From Symsagittifera roscoffensis (lineage: Eukaryota; Xenacoelomorpha; Acoela; Convolutidae): a stretch of 64,000 bases of DNA. Location of the stretch: contig NW_026970820.1 in the NCBI RefSeq assembly GCF_963678635.1, positions 1,490,001 through 1,554,000 on the forward strand, read 5' to 3'. The translations under genes were made by a program, and so were the position numbers. Positions 34,099 to 47,381 of the stretch are shown piece by piece. How positions within the stretch are numbered: the first letter of the stretch is position 1; the number at the start of each line of letters is the position of its first letter. The notes beneath the pieces were generated by a model. That model was not told the DNA's origin and did not search any database. It saw only the letters and a list, made by a program, of their open reading frames with translations.

Positions 34099-36306
34099 CA
34101 CCCTCAAGGTCACGTGACTTAATTTTGTTTTTGGTTTTTTCTGAAACCAAAACAATAAGGTCATGCGCCAATATCATGGCCTCAAGCAAAGACGTCGGAC
34201 TCGACGCATTCACATTAGCCTTGCGCCCTTCGGGCGCAAATGCCAATGCTCAATTAATTTTGCCACGTGAAAAAATTTTTAAGGAAAAATTCTGATAAAA
34301 TTTAACTTAAACTACCACGAAAGAACGCAAAGATTTCAAAGTGTGAAACAATCAAGTTTTTGCTAATACCGGGCATGCAGTGAGACTGATTTCGGCAAAA
34401 ATAAAATGAAAATTGAAGGAAATGGAAAGAAAAAAATTGTTCAAAAAAGAACGCAACATCAAAAACTTATTTGATGTCCGCTAATGTCATAATTCCGATC
34501 AGGCTGATTTCAGATTTTAAGCGCAGATTTTACGGTTACGGCTGCTCCCTCTACAGGTCCCAGAGGGACCGAGTGAGCATCCTACCTCGATCCAGGATAA
34601 CGGACAGTTGTTTTTAATTTTTCACAAATTTTTTTTCACTAATGCTTGTTTTCAATTCCTCATGAGAAGCTGTATAAATTTTTTAAAAAAATGATTTTTT
34701 TTATCAATGCTTCCAAGAACAACTGATGTTAGGCGGTTACAAATGCGGTTGGTGAAAACTAGTAAGGGATAATGATGAGAAAAATTGTAAGTTTTCAAAT
34801 GAATTTAAAAACAGTTTTTTTTCTTTTTTCTTTTGTAAATCGGGAGAAATGAATCAGTTTTTTTAAGTTTTCCTCGCACCACCCACTGTTCATAAGTAAT
34901 GAAGATTCCTGTTCTAGCCGTTTATAAAACTTTGGCAGAAAAAACATCAGAATGATGTAAAATGTTTTAAAAAAAATAAAAATTTAAAAATTATGTTTAA
35001 AAAAAAAATCAAAAACTTGTAATTTTCAAAATTGAAAAAAAGTTAAAATTAATTGCATATTACGATTCAGCGTACCCAACTTAGTGGGTCTAGCATTTTA
35101 AATTACCAAAAAATGTTGAAAATTGTAGATTTTATGAAGTTTTCATTTTGGCTATTTTTCCTTGTCGCCTCCACTTGAGTCACCTTTGAGCCAACTTGAG
35201 AAAGTGGAACGTAAACAAGCTGCACAGATGGTCAAAGTGAGCCATTTTCAGCGTGATAACACGCCTGGAAGAAAAAAAACTCCAGAAAAGAAAGAAAATT
35301 ATGAACTTTAACCTTTTTTCTTCTTCAAATGGCGATACTTAGAATAATTTTTCAGCTGAAAAGTTCAAAAAAAATCAAAAAATTCAAATTTTGAAAAAAT
35401 TTATAAAAAAATCTCATCAGTCTGTTTATTGGAGTCTTCGAGGTTTTGAGAGACCTCATCTGGCGGCTAACAACAAGTGGATCACTTATTTTAAAATTTT
35501 GAGAAAGGTCAAAAAAACATGTTTTTTGATTTTTTTGACAGAATTCCGAAAGCAATATCTTGGCTAAAAACAAGATTGAGGGCCTAAAATTAGTACAAAC
35601 AGTACTCCCACATAAGGTTTATTAGGTTGGAAACAAAAAATTTACTCTGACTCAAAAATCGTTTTTTAACTTTATTTCTGAACAAGAAATTGAAAAGAAA
35701 TGAAAAACTTAAAAATTTTTTGAAAAAAAAGATTGTTTTGAAAAAGTGCCAATTTTTAGCTGAAACTTTTCATTTTAGCTAATAAAGCCAGAGCAATGCC
35801 CTTTAAGCTCAAATAAATTAATTAAGCAAATTATTTTCAAGTTTTTTCGTTAAAGCCTTTTATTTTGAAAAAGTATTCAAAAATGGGTAAAAAAAAGTCA
35901 AAAAAATCAATTTTCTCCGATTCAAAAACCTCCACTACCATGATGATTAGTTCGTTAGATAGGACTGCTGAGATCAATTTAGACGTATTTTCATAAGTAT
36001 ATCAAAATTTTTATTTATTTTTGAGAATTAAGCAAAATAAAAACTTTTCCCAAATTGGGCAAAAAGCCCAAATTAGCCCAAACACCTGTTAAAAATTGTT
36101 GGGTCAAAAAATCACAAAAGGAAACCCCTATTCGTTTGCCATTTTAGGGCCGCATGCAAAAAAATAGACCAATCTAACCTGACAATTTCGAGAATCGACT
36201 TTTTTGCAAAATTTCTCTATAGTCCATTTGAGGGATATTACTTGTACCGGTGGGGGCCCCTACCCCACCTCAAAAAATTTTGTAATGCTGGAACGCGGCC
36301 ACCTAG
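34099..36306. repeat. T1 unit 15 (2208 bp, head P, tail L)
   Basis: The bulged stem is at 34540-34582. The head is like units 3, 4 and 6. The middle (for example CTGTTCATAAG, AAGCTGCACAGATGG, CATCAGAATGATG) is shared with unit 17, so the unit looks mosaic. Confidence 0.92.
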
Positions 36307-38523
36307 CACAATCAGGTACTAGTGGCTTGTTTTGAGTTTTTAGTAATTTCTGGAACCAAAAGAGAGTGTCGTCAAGCAACGACATCATGTGGTCAAGCAA
36401 ATACGTGGACTTCTACGCATTCCCATTCGCAATGCGCCCTTCGGGCGCAAATGCCAATGCTCAATTAATTTTGCCTGGTGAAAAAATAAATTAATTAAAA
36501 AGTTCTCCTAAACTTTATTTTCAACTACCACCAAAAAACGCAAAGATTTTAAGGTGTAAAACTATCAAATTTTGGCCAATACCGGGCTTGCAATGAGACT
36601 GATGTTGGCAAAAGTAAAATAGAAAATGAAGAAAATGGAAAGAAAAAAATTGTTGAAAATAAGAACGCAACATCAAAAACTTATTTGATCTCCGCTCAAA
36701 TCATAATTCAGATCAGGCTGATTTCAGATTTTAAGCGTAGAATTTACGGTTACGGCTGCTCCCTCTAAAGGTCCCAGAGGGACCGAGTGAGCATCCTACC
36801 TCGATCCAGGTTAACGGATAGTTGTTCTTAATTTTTCACAAAATTTTTTACACTAATGCTTGTTTTCAATTCCTCATGAGAAGCTGTATTAATATTAAAA
36901 AAATTGATTTTATTAATCAATGCTTCCAAGAACAACTGATGTTAGGCGGTTACAAATGCGGTTGTTGAAAACTAGTAAGGGATAATGATGAGAAAAATTG
37001 TAAGTTTTCAAATGAATTGAAAAACGGTTTTTTTCCTTTTTTTCTTTTGTAAATCGGTAGAAATGAATTATTTTTTTTCAAGTTTTCCTCGCACCACCCA
37101 CTGTTCTTAAGTAATGAAGATTCCTTCTCTAGCCGTTTATAACACTTTGGCAGAAAAAACATCAATATGATGTAAAATGTTTTAAAAAAGAGAAAAAATT
37201 AAAAATTATGATTTTTTTTTAAATCAAAAAATTTGTAATTTTCAAAATTGAAAAAAAGTGAAAATTAATTGCATATTACGATTCAGCGTACCCAACTTAG
37301 TGGGTCTAGCATTTTAAATTACCAAAAAATGTTGAAAATTGTAGATTTTATGAAGTTTTCATTTTGGCTATTTTTCCTTTTCGCCTCCACTTAAGGCACC
37401 TTTGAGCCAACTTGAGAAACTGGAACCTAAACAAGCTATACAGATAGTCTGAATGAGCCATTTTCAGCGTGATAACACCCCTGGAAGAAAAAAAACTGCA
37501 GAAAAGAAAGGGAATTTTGAACTTTAACCTTTTTTCTTCTTCAAATGGCGATACTTAGAATAATTTTTCAGCTGAAAAGTTCAAAAAAAATCAAAAAATT
37601 CAAATTTTGAAAAAATTTGTAAAAAAATCTCATCAGTCTGTTTATTGGAGTCTTCGAGGTTTTGGGAGACCTTATCTGGCGGCTAACAACAAGTGGGTCA
37701 CTTATTTTAAAAATTAGAGAAAGGTCAAAAAAACATGTTTTTTCGGTTTTTTTGACAGAATTCCTAAAGCGATATCTTGGCTAAAAACAAAAATGAGGGC
37801 CTAAAATTAGTACAAACAGTACTCTCACATAAGGTACATTAGGTTGGAAACAAAAAATTGACTCTGACTCAAAAATCGTTTTTTAACTTTATTTCTGAAC
37901 AAAAAATTTTAAAAAAATCAAAAAGTTAAAATTTTTTTGAAAAAAATGATTGTTTTGAAAAAGTGCCAATTTTTAGCTGAAACTTTTCATTTTAGCTAAT
38001 AAAGCCAAAGCAATGCCCTTTAAGCTCAAATAAATTAATTAAGCAGATTATTTTCAAGTTTTTTCGTTAAAGGCTTTTATTTTGAAAAAGTATTCAAAAA
38101 TGGGTAAAAAAAAGTCAAAAAAATCAATTTTCGCACATTCAAAAACCTCCACTACCATGATGATTAGTTCGCTAGATAGGACTGCTGAAACCAATTTAGA
38201 CGTATTTTCATAAGTATATCAAAATTTTTACTTATTTTTGAGAATTAAGCAAAATAAAAACTTTTCCCAAATTGGGCAAAAAGCCCAAATTAGCCCAAAC
38301 ACCTGTTAAAAATTGTTGGGTCAAAAAATCACAAAAGGAAACCCCTATTCGTTTGCCATTTTAGGGCCGCATGCAAAAAATTAGACCAATCTAACCTGAC
38401 AATTTTGAGAATCGACTTTTTTGCAAAATTTCTCTATAGTCCATTTGAGGGATATTACTTGTACCGGTGGGGGCCCCTACCCCACCTCAAAAAATTTTGT
38501 AATGCTGGAACGCGGCCACCTAG
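36307..38523. repeat. T1 unit 16 (2217 bp, head Q, tail L)
   Basis: The bulged stem is at 36754-36796 with bulge TAAA. The first 1.4 kb or so is close to unit 5 (TTGCCTGGTG, ATAAATTAATT, GAATTGAAAAACG), but the tail is class L whereas that of unit 5 is class S. Confidence 0.92.
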
Positions 38524-40746
38524 CACAATCAGGTACTAGTGGCTTGATTTTGGTTTTTAGTTTTTTCTGGAACCAAAAGAGAGTGTTGTCAAGCATCGAC
38601 ATCATGTGGTCAAGCAAATACGTGAACTTCTACGCATTCCCATTAGCAATGCGCCCTTCGGGCGCAAATGCCAATGCTCAATTAATTTTGCCAGGTGAAA
38701 AATTTTTTTGTAACGAAAAAGTCTGATAAATTTTAACTTAAACTACCACCAAAAAACGCAAAGATTTCAAAGTGTGAAACAATCAAGTTTTGGCTAATAC
38801 CGGGCATGCAGTGAGACTGATTTCGGCATAAGTAAAATGGAAAATGAAGGAAATGGAAAGAAAAAAATTGTTCAAAATAAGAACGCAACATCAAAAACTT
38901 ATTTGATCTCCGCTAATGTCATAATTCCGATCAAGCTGATTTCAGATTTTAAGTGTAGAAATTACGGTTACGGCTGCTCCCTCTACAGGTCCCAGAGGGA
39001 CCGAGTGAGCATCCTACCTCGATCCAGGATAACGGATAGTTGTTTTTAATTTTTCATAAATTTTTTTTCACTAATGCTTGTTTTCAATTCCTCATGAGAA
39101 GCTGTATAAATTTTTTTAAAAATTGATTTTTTTAATCAATGCTTCCAAGAACAACTGATGTTAGGGGGTTACAAATGCGGTTGGTGAAAACTGGTAAGGG
39201 ATAATGATGAGAAAAATTGTAAGTTTTCAAATGAATTTAAAAACAGTTTTTTTTTTTCTTTTTTCTTTTGTAAATCGGGAGAAATGAATCAGTTTTTTTA
39301 AGTTTTCCTCGCACCACCCACTGTTCATAAGTAATGAAGATTCCTGTTCTAGCCGTTTATAAAACTTTGGCAGAAAAAACATCAGAATGATGTAAAATGT
39401 TTTAAAAAAAATAAAAATTTGAAAATTATGTTTAAAAAAAAAAATCAAAAACTTGTAATTTTCAAAATTGGAAAAAAGTTAAAATTAATTGCATATTAAG
39501 ATTCAGCGTACCCAACTTAGTGGGTCTAGCATTTTAAATTACCAAAAAAAGTTGAAAATTGTAGATTTTATGAAGTTTTCATTTTGGCTATTTTTCCTTG
39601 TCGCCTCCACTTGAGGCACCTTTGAGCCAACTTGAGAAACTGGAACATAAACAAGCTGCACAGATGGTCAAAGTGAGCCATTTTCAGCGTGATAACACGC
39701 CTGGAAGAAAAAAAAACTCCAGAAAAGAAAGAAAATTATGAACTTTAACCTTTTTTCTTCTTCAAATGGCGATACTTAGAATAATTTTTCAGCTGAAAAG
39801 TATAAAAAAAATCAAAAAATTCAAATTTTGAAAAAATTTATAAAAAAAAATCTCATCAGTCTGTTTATTGGAGTCTTCGAGGTTTTGAGAGACCTCATCT
39901 GGCGGCTAACAACAAGTGGATCACTTATTTTAAAATTTTGAGAAAGGTCAAAAAAACATGTTTTTTCGATTTTTTTGACAGAATTCCGAAAGCAATATCT
40001 TGGCTAAAAACAAGAATGAGGGCTTAAAATTAGTACAAACAGTACTCCCACATAAGGTACATTAGGTTGGAAACAAGAAATTTACTCTGACTCAAAAATC
40101 GTTTTTTAACTTTATTTCTGAACAAGAAATTGAAAAGAAATGAAAAACTTAAAAATTTTTTGAAAAAAAAGATTGTTTTGAAAAAGTGCCAATTTTTAGC
40201 TGAAACTTTTCATTTTAGCTAATAAAGCCAGAGCAATGCCCTTTAAGCTCAAATAAATTAATTATGCAAATTATTTTGAACTTTTTTCGTTAAAGCCTTT
40301 TATTTTGAAAAAGTATTCAAAAATGGGTAAAAAAAAGTCAAAAAAATCAATTTTCTCCGATTCAAAAACCTCCACTACCATGATGATTAGTTCGTTAGAT
40401 AGGACTGCTGAGATCAATTTAGACGTATTTTCATAAGTATATCAAAAATTTTATTTATTTTTGAGAATTAAGCAAAATAAAAACTTTTCCCAAACTGGGC
40501 AAAATGCCCAAATTAGCCCAAACACCTGTTAAAAATTGTTGGGTCAAAAAGTCACAAAAGGAAACCCCTATTCGTTTGCCATTTTAGGGCCGCATGCAAA
40601 AAATTAGACCAATCTAACCTGACAATTTCGAGAATCGACTTTTTTGCAAAATTTCTCTATAGTCCATTTGAGGGATATTACTTGTACCGGTGGGGGCCCC
40701 TACCCCACCTCAAAAAATTTTGTAATGCTGGAACGCGGCCACCTAG
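38524..40746. repeat. T1 unit 17 (2223 bp, head Q, tail L)
   Basis: Longest T1 unit. The bulged stem is at 38972-39014. The middle resembles unit 15; the head resembles units 5 and 16. The length excess appears to come from A and T runs (for example near 39247 and 39841). Confidence 0.92.
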
Positions 40747-42958
40747 CACCCTCAAGGTCACGTGTTGGATTTTTGTTTTTGGTATTTTCTGAAACCAAAA
40801 GAGAGCGTGGTCATGCATCGACATCATGTGGTCAAGCAAATACGTGGACTTCTACGCATTCCCATTCGCAATGTGCCCTTCGGGCGCAAATGCCAATGCT
40901 CAATTAATTTTGTCAGGTGAAAATTTTGTAAAGAAAAATTCTGATGAATTTTAACTTAAACTACCACCAAGAAACGCAAAGAGTTCAAAGTGTGAAACAA
41001 TCAAGTTTTTGCTACTACTGGGCATGCAGTGAGACTAATTTCGGCAAAAATAAAATGGAAAATGAAGGAAATGGAAAGAAAAAACTTGTTCAAAATAAGA
41101 ACGCAATTTCAAAAACTTATTTGATCTCCGCCAATGTCATAATTCCGATCAGGCTAATTTCAGATTTTGAGCGTTGAGTTTAAGGTTACGGCTGCTCCCT
41201 CTACAGGTCCCAGAGGGACCGAGTGAGCATCCTACGTCGATCCAGGATAACGGATAGTTGCTTTTAATTTTTCACAAAATCTTTTTTCACTAATGCTTGT
41301 TTTCAATTCCTCATGAGAAGCTGTATAAATTTTTTAAAAAATTGATTTTATTAATCAATGTTTCCAAGAACAACTGATCTTAGGCAGTTATAAATGCGGT
41401 TGGTGAAAACTAGTAAGGGATAATGATGAGAAAAAATGTAAGTTTTCAACTGAATTTAAAAACAGTTTTTTTCTTTTTTTTTGTAAATCGGGAGAAATAA
41501 ATCAGTTTTTTTTTAAGTTTTCCTCGCACCATCCACTGTTCTTAAGTAATGAAGATTCCTGTTCTAGCCGTTTATAATACTTTGGCAGGAAAAACATCAA
41601 TATGATGTAAAATGTTTTAAAAAAGAGAAAAATTTAAAAATTATGTTTTTTTTTAAAAATCAAAAAATTTGTAATTTTCAAAATTGAAAAAAAGTGAAAA
41701 TTAATTGCATATTACGATTCAGCGTACCCAACTTAGTGGGTCTAGCATTTTAAATTACCAAAAAATGTTGAAAATTGTAGATTTTATGAAGTTTTCATTT
41801 TGGCTATTTTTCCTTGTTGCCTCCACTTAAGGCACCTTTGAGCCAACTTGAGAAACTGGAACCTAAACAAGCTATACAGATAGTCTGAATGAGCCATTTT
41901 CAGCTTGATAACACGCCTGGAAGAAAAAAAAACTCCAGAAAAGAAAGAAAATTTTGAACTTTAACCTTTTTTCTTCTTCAAATGGCGATACTTAGAAAAA
42001 TTTTTCAGCGGAAAAGTTCAAAAAAAATCAAAAAATTCAAATTTTGAAAAAATTTTAAAAAAATCTCAACAGTCTGTTTATTGGAGTCTTCGAGGTTTTG
42101 GGAGACCTTATCTGACGGCTAACAACAAGTGGATCACTTATTTTAAAATTTTGAGAAAGGTCAAAAAAACATGTTTTTTCGATTTTTTTGACAGAATTCC
42201 GGAAGCAATATCTTGGCTAAAAACAAAAATGAGGGCCTAAAAACAGTACAAACAGTACTCCCACATCAGGTACCTTAGGTTGGAAACAAAAAAATTATTC
42301 TGACTTAAAAATCGTTTTTTAACTTTATTTCTGAACAAGAAATTGAAAAGAAATCTAAAACTTAAAAATTTTTTGAAAAAAATGATTGTTTTGAAAAAGT
42401 GCCAATTTTTAGCTGAAACTTTTTATTTAAGCTAATAAAGCCAGAGCAATGCCCTTTAAGCTCAAATAAATTAATTAGGCAAATTATTTTCAAGTTTTTT
42501 CGTTAAAGGCTTTTATTTTGAAAAAGTATTCAAAAATGGGTAAAAAAAAGTCAAAAAAATCAATTTTCTCCGATTCAAAAACATCCACTACCATGATGAT
42601 TAGTTCGTTAGATAGGACTGCCGAGATCAGTTTAGACGTATTTTCATAAGTATCTCAAAATTTTTACTTATTTTTGAGAATTAGCCAAAATAAAAACTTT
42701 TCCCAAATTGGGCAAAATGCCCAAATTAGCCCAAACACCTGTTAAAAATTGTTGGGTCAAAAAATCACAAAAGGAAACCCCTATTCGTTTGACATTTTAG
42801 GGCCGCATGCAAAAAATTAGACCAATCTAACCTGACAATTTCGAGAATCAACTTTTTTGTCAAAATTCTCTAAAGACCAATTTAGGGAGATTACTTGTAC
42901 CGGTGGGGGCCCTACCCCACCTAAAAAATTTTTGAAATGTTGGAACGCGGCCACCTAG
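40747..42958. repeat. T1 unit 18 (2212 bp, head P, tail S)
   Basis: The bulged stem is at 41190-41232. It shares GAGTTTAAGGTTACGG, CACAAAATCTTTTTTC and GAGAAAAAATGTAAG with unit 21. The sequence after the stem reads CTACGTCGATCC rather than CTACCTCGATCC. Confidence 0.92.
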
Positions 42959-45164
42959 CACCCTCAAGGTCACGTGTTGGATTTTTGTTTTTGGTATTTT
43001 CTGAAAACAAAAGAGAGCGTGGTCATGCATCTACATCATGTGCCCAAGCAAATAAGTGGACTTCTACGCATTCCCATTCGCAAGGCGCCCTTCGGGCGCA
43101 AATGCCAAGGCAATTAATTTTGCCAGGTGAAAATGTTTTAAAGAAAAATTCTGACGAATTTTAACTTAAACTACCACCAAAAAACGAAAAGTTTTCAAAG
43201 TGTGAAACAATCAAGCTTTTGGTAATACCGGGCATGCAGAGAGACTGATTTGGGCAAAAATAAAATGGAAAATGAAGGAAATGGAAAGAAAAAAATTGTT
43301 CAAAATAAGAACGCATTATCAAAAATTATTTGATCTCCGCTAATGTCATAATTCCGATCAGGCTGATTTCAGATTTTAAGCGTAGGGTTTACAGTTACGG
43401 CTGCTCTCTCTACAGGTCCCAGAGGGACCGAGTGAGCATCCTACCTCGATCCAGGATAACGGATAGTTGTTTTAAGTTTTTCACAATTTTTTTCTACACT
43501 AATGCTTGTTTTCACTTCCTCATGAGAAGCTGTATAATTTTTTAGAAAAAATGATTTTAATAATCAATGCTTCCAAGAACAACTGATGTTAGGCGGTTAC
43601 AAATGAGGTTGGTGAAAAGTAGTAAGGGATAATGATGAGAAAAATAGCAAGTTTTCAAATGAATTTAAAAACAGTTTTTTTCTTTATTTCTTTTGTAAAT
43701 CGGGAGAAACGAATCAGTTTTTTTAAAGTTTTCCTGGCACCACCCACTGTTATTAAATAATGAAGATTCATGTTCTAGCCGTTAATAACAATTTGGCAGA
43801 AAAAACATCAATATGATGTAAAATGTTTTAAAAAAGAGAAAAATTTAAAAATTATGTTTTTTTTAGAAAAAAAAATTGTTATTTTCAAAATTGAAAAAAA
43901 GTGAAAATTAATTGCCTATTACGATTCAGCGTGCCCAATTTAGTGGGTCTAGCATTTTAAATTACCAAAAAACGTTGAAAATTGTAGATTTTATGAAGTT
44001 TTCATTTTGGCTATTTTTCCTTGTCGCCTCCACTTAAGGCACCTTTGAGCCAACTTGAGAAACTGAAACCTAAACAAGCTACACAGATAGTCTGAATGAG
44101 CCATTTTCAGCTTGATAACACGCCAAAAAGAAAAAAAACTGTAGAAAAGAATGAAAACTTTGAACTTTAACCTTTTTTCTTCTTCAAATGGCGTTACTTA
44201 GAATAATTTTTCAGGTGAAAAGTTGAAAAAAAATCAAAAAATTCAAACTTTGAAAAAATTTTAAAAAAATCTCATCAGTCTGTTTATTGGAGTCTTCGAG
44301 ATTTTGGGAGACCTTATCTGGTGGCTAACAACAAGTGGATCACTTATTTTAAAATTTCGAGAAAGGTCAAAAAAACATGTTTTTTCGATTTTTTTGACAG
44401 AATTCCGAAAGCAATATCTTGGCTTAAAACAAAAATGAGGGCCTAAAATTAGTACAAACAGTACTCCCACATAAAGTACATTAGGTTGGAAACAAAAAAT
44501 TGACTCTGACTCAAAAATCGTTTTTAAACTTTATTTCTGAACAAAAAATTGTAAAAAAATCAAAAATTTAAATTTTTTTTGAAAAAAATGATTGTTTTGA
44601 AAAAGTGCCAATTTTTAGCTGAAACTTTTCATTTTAGCTAAGAAAGCCAGAGCAATGCCCTTTAAGTTCTAATAAATTAATAAACCAAATTGTTTTCAAG
44701 TTTTTTCGTCAAAGGTTTTTATTTTGAAAAAGTATTCAAAAATGGGTAAAAAAAAGTCAAAAAAATCAATTTTCTCCGATTCAAAAACCTCCACTACCAT
44801 GATGATTAGTGCGTTAGATAGGACTGCTGAGATCAATTTAGACGTTCTTTCATAAGTATATCAAAATTTTTACTTATTTTTGAGAATTAGGCAAAATAAA
44901 AACTTTTCCCAAATTGGGCAAAAAGCCCAAATTAGCCCAAACACCTGTTAAAAATTGTTGGGTCAAAAAATCACAAAAGGAAACCCCTATTCGTTTGACA
45001 TTTTAGGGCCGCATGCAAAAAATTAGACCAATCTAACCTGACAATTTCGAGAATCAACTTTTTTGTCAAGATTCTCTAAAGACCAATTTAGGGAGATTAC
45101 TTGTACCGGTGGGGGCCCTACCCCACCTAAAAAATTTTTGAAATGTTGGAACGCGGCCACCTAG
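42959..45164. repeat. T1 unit 19 (2206 bp, head P, tail S)
   Basis: The bulged stem is at 43399-43441 (GCTCTCTC version). Third member of the 7/11/19 subfamily and closest to unit 7; both have CGTGCCCAATTTAG where unit 11 has CGTACCC. Two bases are missing just after the 5' core stem (CCAAGGCAATT). Confidence 0.92.
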
Positions 45165-47381
45165 CACAATCAGGTACTAGTGGTTGATGTTTGTTTTTCG
45201 TATTTAGTCAAACCAAAAGAGAGCGTGGTCATGCATCGACATAATGTGCTCAAGCAAATATGTGGACTTCTACGCATTCCCATTCGCAATGCGCCCTTCG
45301 GGCGCAAATGCCAATGCTCAATTTATTTTGCCAGGTGAAAATTTTTTAAAGAAAAATTCTGATAAATTTTAATTTAAAATACCACCAAAAAACGGATAGA
45401 TTTCAAAGTGTGAAACAATCAAGTTTTTGCTAATACCGGGCATGCAGTGAGACTGATTTCAGCAAAAATAAAATGGAAAATGAAGGAAATGGAAAGAAAA
45501 AAATTGTTCAAAATAAGAATGCATAATCAAAAACTTATTTGATCTCCGCTAATGCCATAATTCCGATCAAACTGATTCCAGATTTTAAGCGTAGAGTTAA
45601 CGGTTACGGCTGCTCCCTCTACAGGTCCCAGAGGGACCGAGTGAGCATCCTACCTCGATCCAGGATAACGGATAGTTGTTTTTAATTTTTCACAAAATTT
45701 TTTTCACTAATGCTTGTTTTCAATTCCTCATGAAAAGCTGTATAAATTTTTAAAAAATTGATTTTATTAATCAATGCTTCCAAGATCCAAGAACAACTGA
45801 TGTTAGGGGGTTACAAATGCGGTTGGTGAAAACTAGTAAGGGATAATGATGAGAAAAATTGTAGGTTTTCTAATGAATTTAAAAACAGTTTTTTTCTTTT
45901 TTCTTTTGTAAATCGGGAGAAATGAATCAGTTTTTTTTTGTTTTCCTCGCACCACCCACTGTTTTTAAGTAATGAAGATTCCTGTTCTAGCCGTTTATAA
46001 CACTTTGGTAGAAACAACATCAATATGATGTAAAATGTTTTAAAAAAGAGAAAAAAATAAAAATTGTTTTTTTTTAAAAAAGTCAAAAATTTTGTAATTT
46101 TCAAAATTGAAAAAAAATGAAAAATAATTGCATATTACGATTCAGCGTACCCAACTTAGTGGGTCTAGCATTTTAAATTACCAAAAAATGTTGAAAATTG
46201 TAGATTTTATGAAGTTTTCATTCTGGCTATGTTTCCTTGTCGCCTCCACTTAAGGCACCTTTGAGCCAACTTGAGAAACTGGAACCTAAACAAGCTATGC
46301 AGATAGTCTGAATGAGCCATTTTTAGCTTTATAAATTGCCTGGAAGAAAAAAAAATCCAGAAAAGAAAGAAAATTTTGAACTTTAACCTTTTTTCTTCTT
46401 CAAATGGCGATACTTAGAATAATTTTTCAGCTGAAAAGTTCAAAAAAAATCAAAAAATTCAAATTTTGAAAAAATTTGTAAAAAAATCTCATCAGTCTGT
46501 TTATTGGAGTCTTCGAGGTTTTTGGAGACCTTATCTGGCGACTAACAACAAGTGGATCACTAATTTTAAAATTTTGAGAAAGATCAAAAAAACATGTTTT
46601 TTCGACTTTTTTGACAGAATTCCGAAAGCAATATCTTGGCTAAAAACAAGAATGAGGGCCTAAAATTAGTACAAACAGTACTCCCACATAAGGTACATTA
46701 GGGTGGAAACAAAAAATTTACTCTGATTCAATAATCGTTTTTTAACTTTATTTCTGAACAAGAAATTGAAAAGAAATCAAAAACTTAAAAATTTTTTGAA
46801 AAAAATGATTGTTTTGAAAAAGTGCCAATTTTTAGCTGAAACTTTTCATTTTAGCTAAGAAAACCAGAGCAATGCCCTTTAAGCTCAATTAAATTAATAT
46901 AGCAAATTGTTTTCAAGTTTTTTCGTTAAAGCCTTTCATTTTGAAAAAGTATTCAAAAATGGGTAAAAAAAAGTCAAAAAAATCAGTTTTCTCCGATTCA
47001 AAAACCTCCACTACCATGATGATTAGTGCATTAGATAGGACTGCTGAGATCAATTTAGACGTTTTTTCATAAGTATATCGAAATTTTTACTTATTTTTGA
47101 GAATTAAGCAAAATAAAAACTTTTCCCAAATTGGGCAAAAAGCCCAAATTAGCCCAAACACCTGTTAAAAATTGTTGGGTCAAAAAATCACAAAAGAAAA
47201 CCCCTATTCGTTTGACATTTTAGGGCCGCATGCAAAAAATTAGACCAATCTAACCTGACAATTTCGAGAATCAACTTTTTTGTCAAAATTCTCTAAAGAC
47301 CAATTTAGGGAGATTACTTGTACCGGTGGGGGCCCTACCCCACCTAAAAAAATTTTGAAATGCAGGAACGCGGCCACCTAG
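45165..47381. repeat. T1 unit 20 (2217 bp, head Q, tail S)
   Basis: The bulged stem is at 45608-45650. It is related to unit 9 through the middle and to unit 22 in the head (CATAATGTGC, AATATGTGG). A short local duplication (CCAAGATCCAAGAAC, from about 45780) is found in no other unit. Confidence 0.92.

Noticed and set aside
38421-38726. Recurring frame that crosses unit junctions (tail plus head)
   Set aside because: It depends on which tail and head are joined, and its 3' part differs in frame and length among junctions. It is a by-product of the conserved GC-rich tail.
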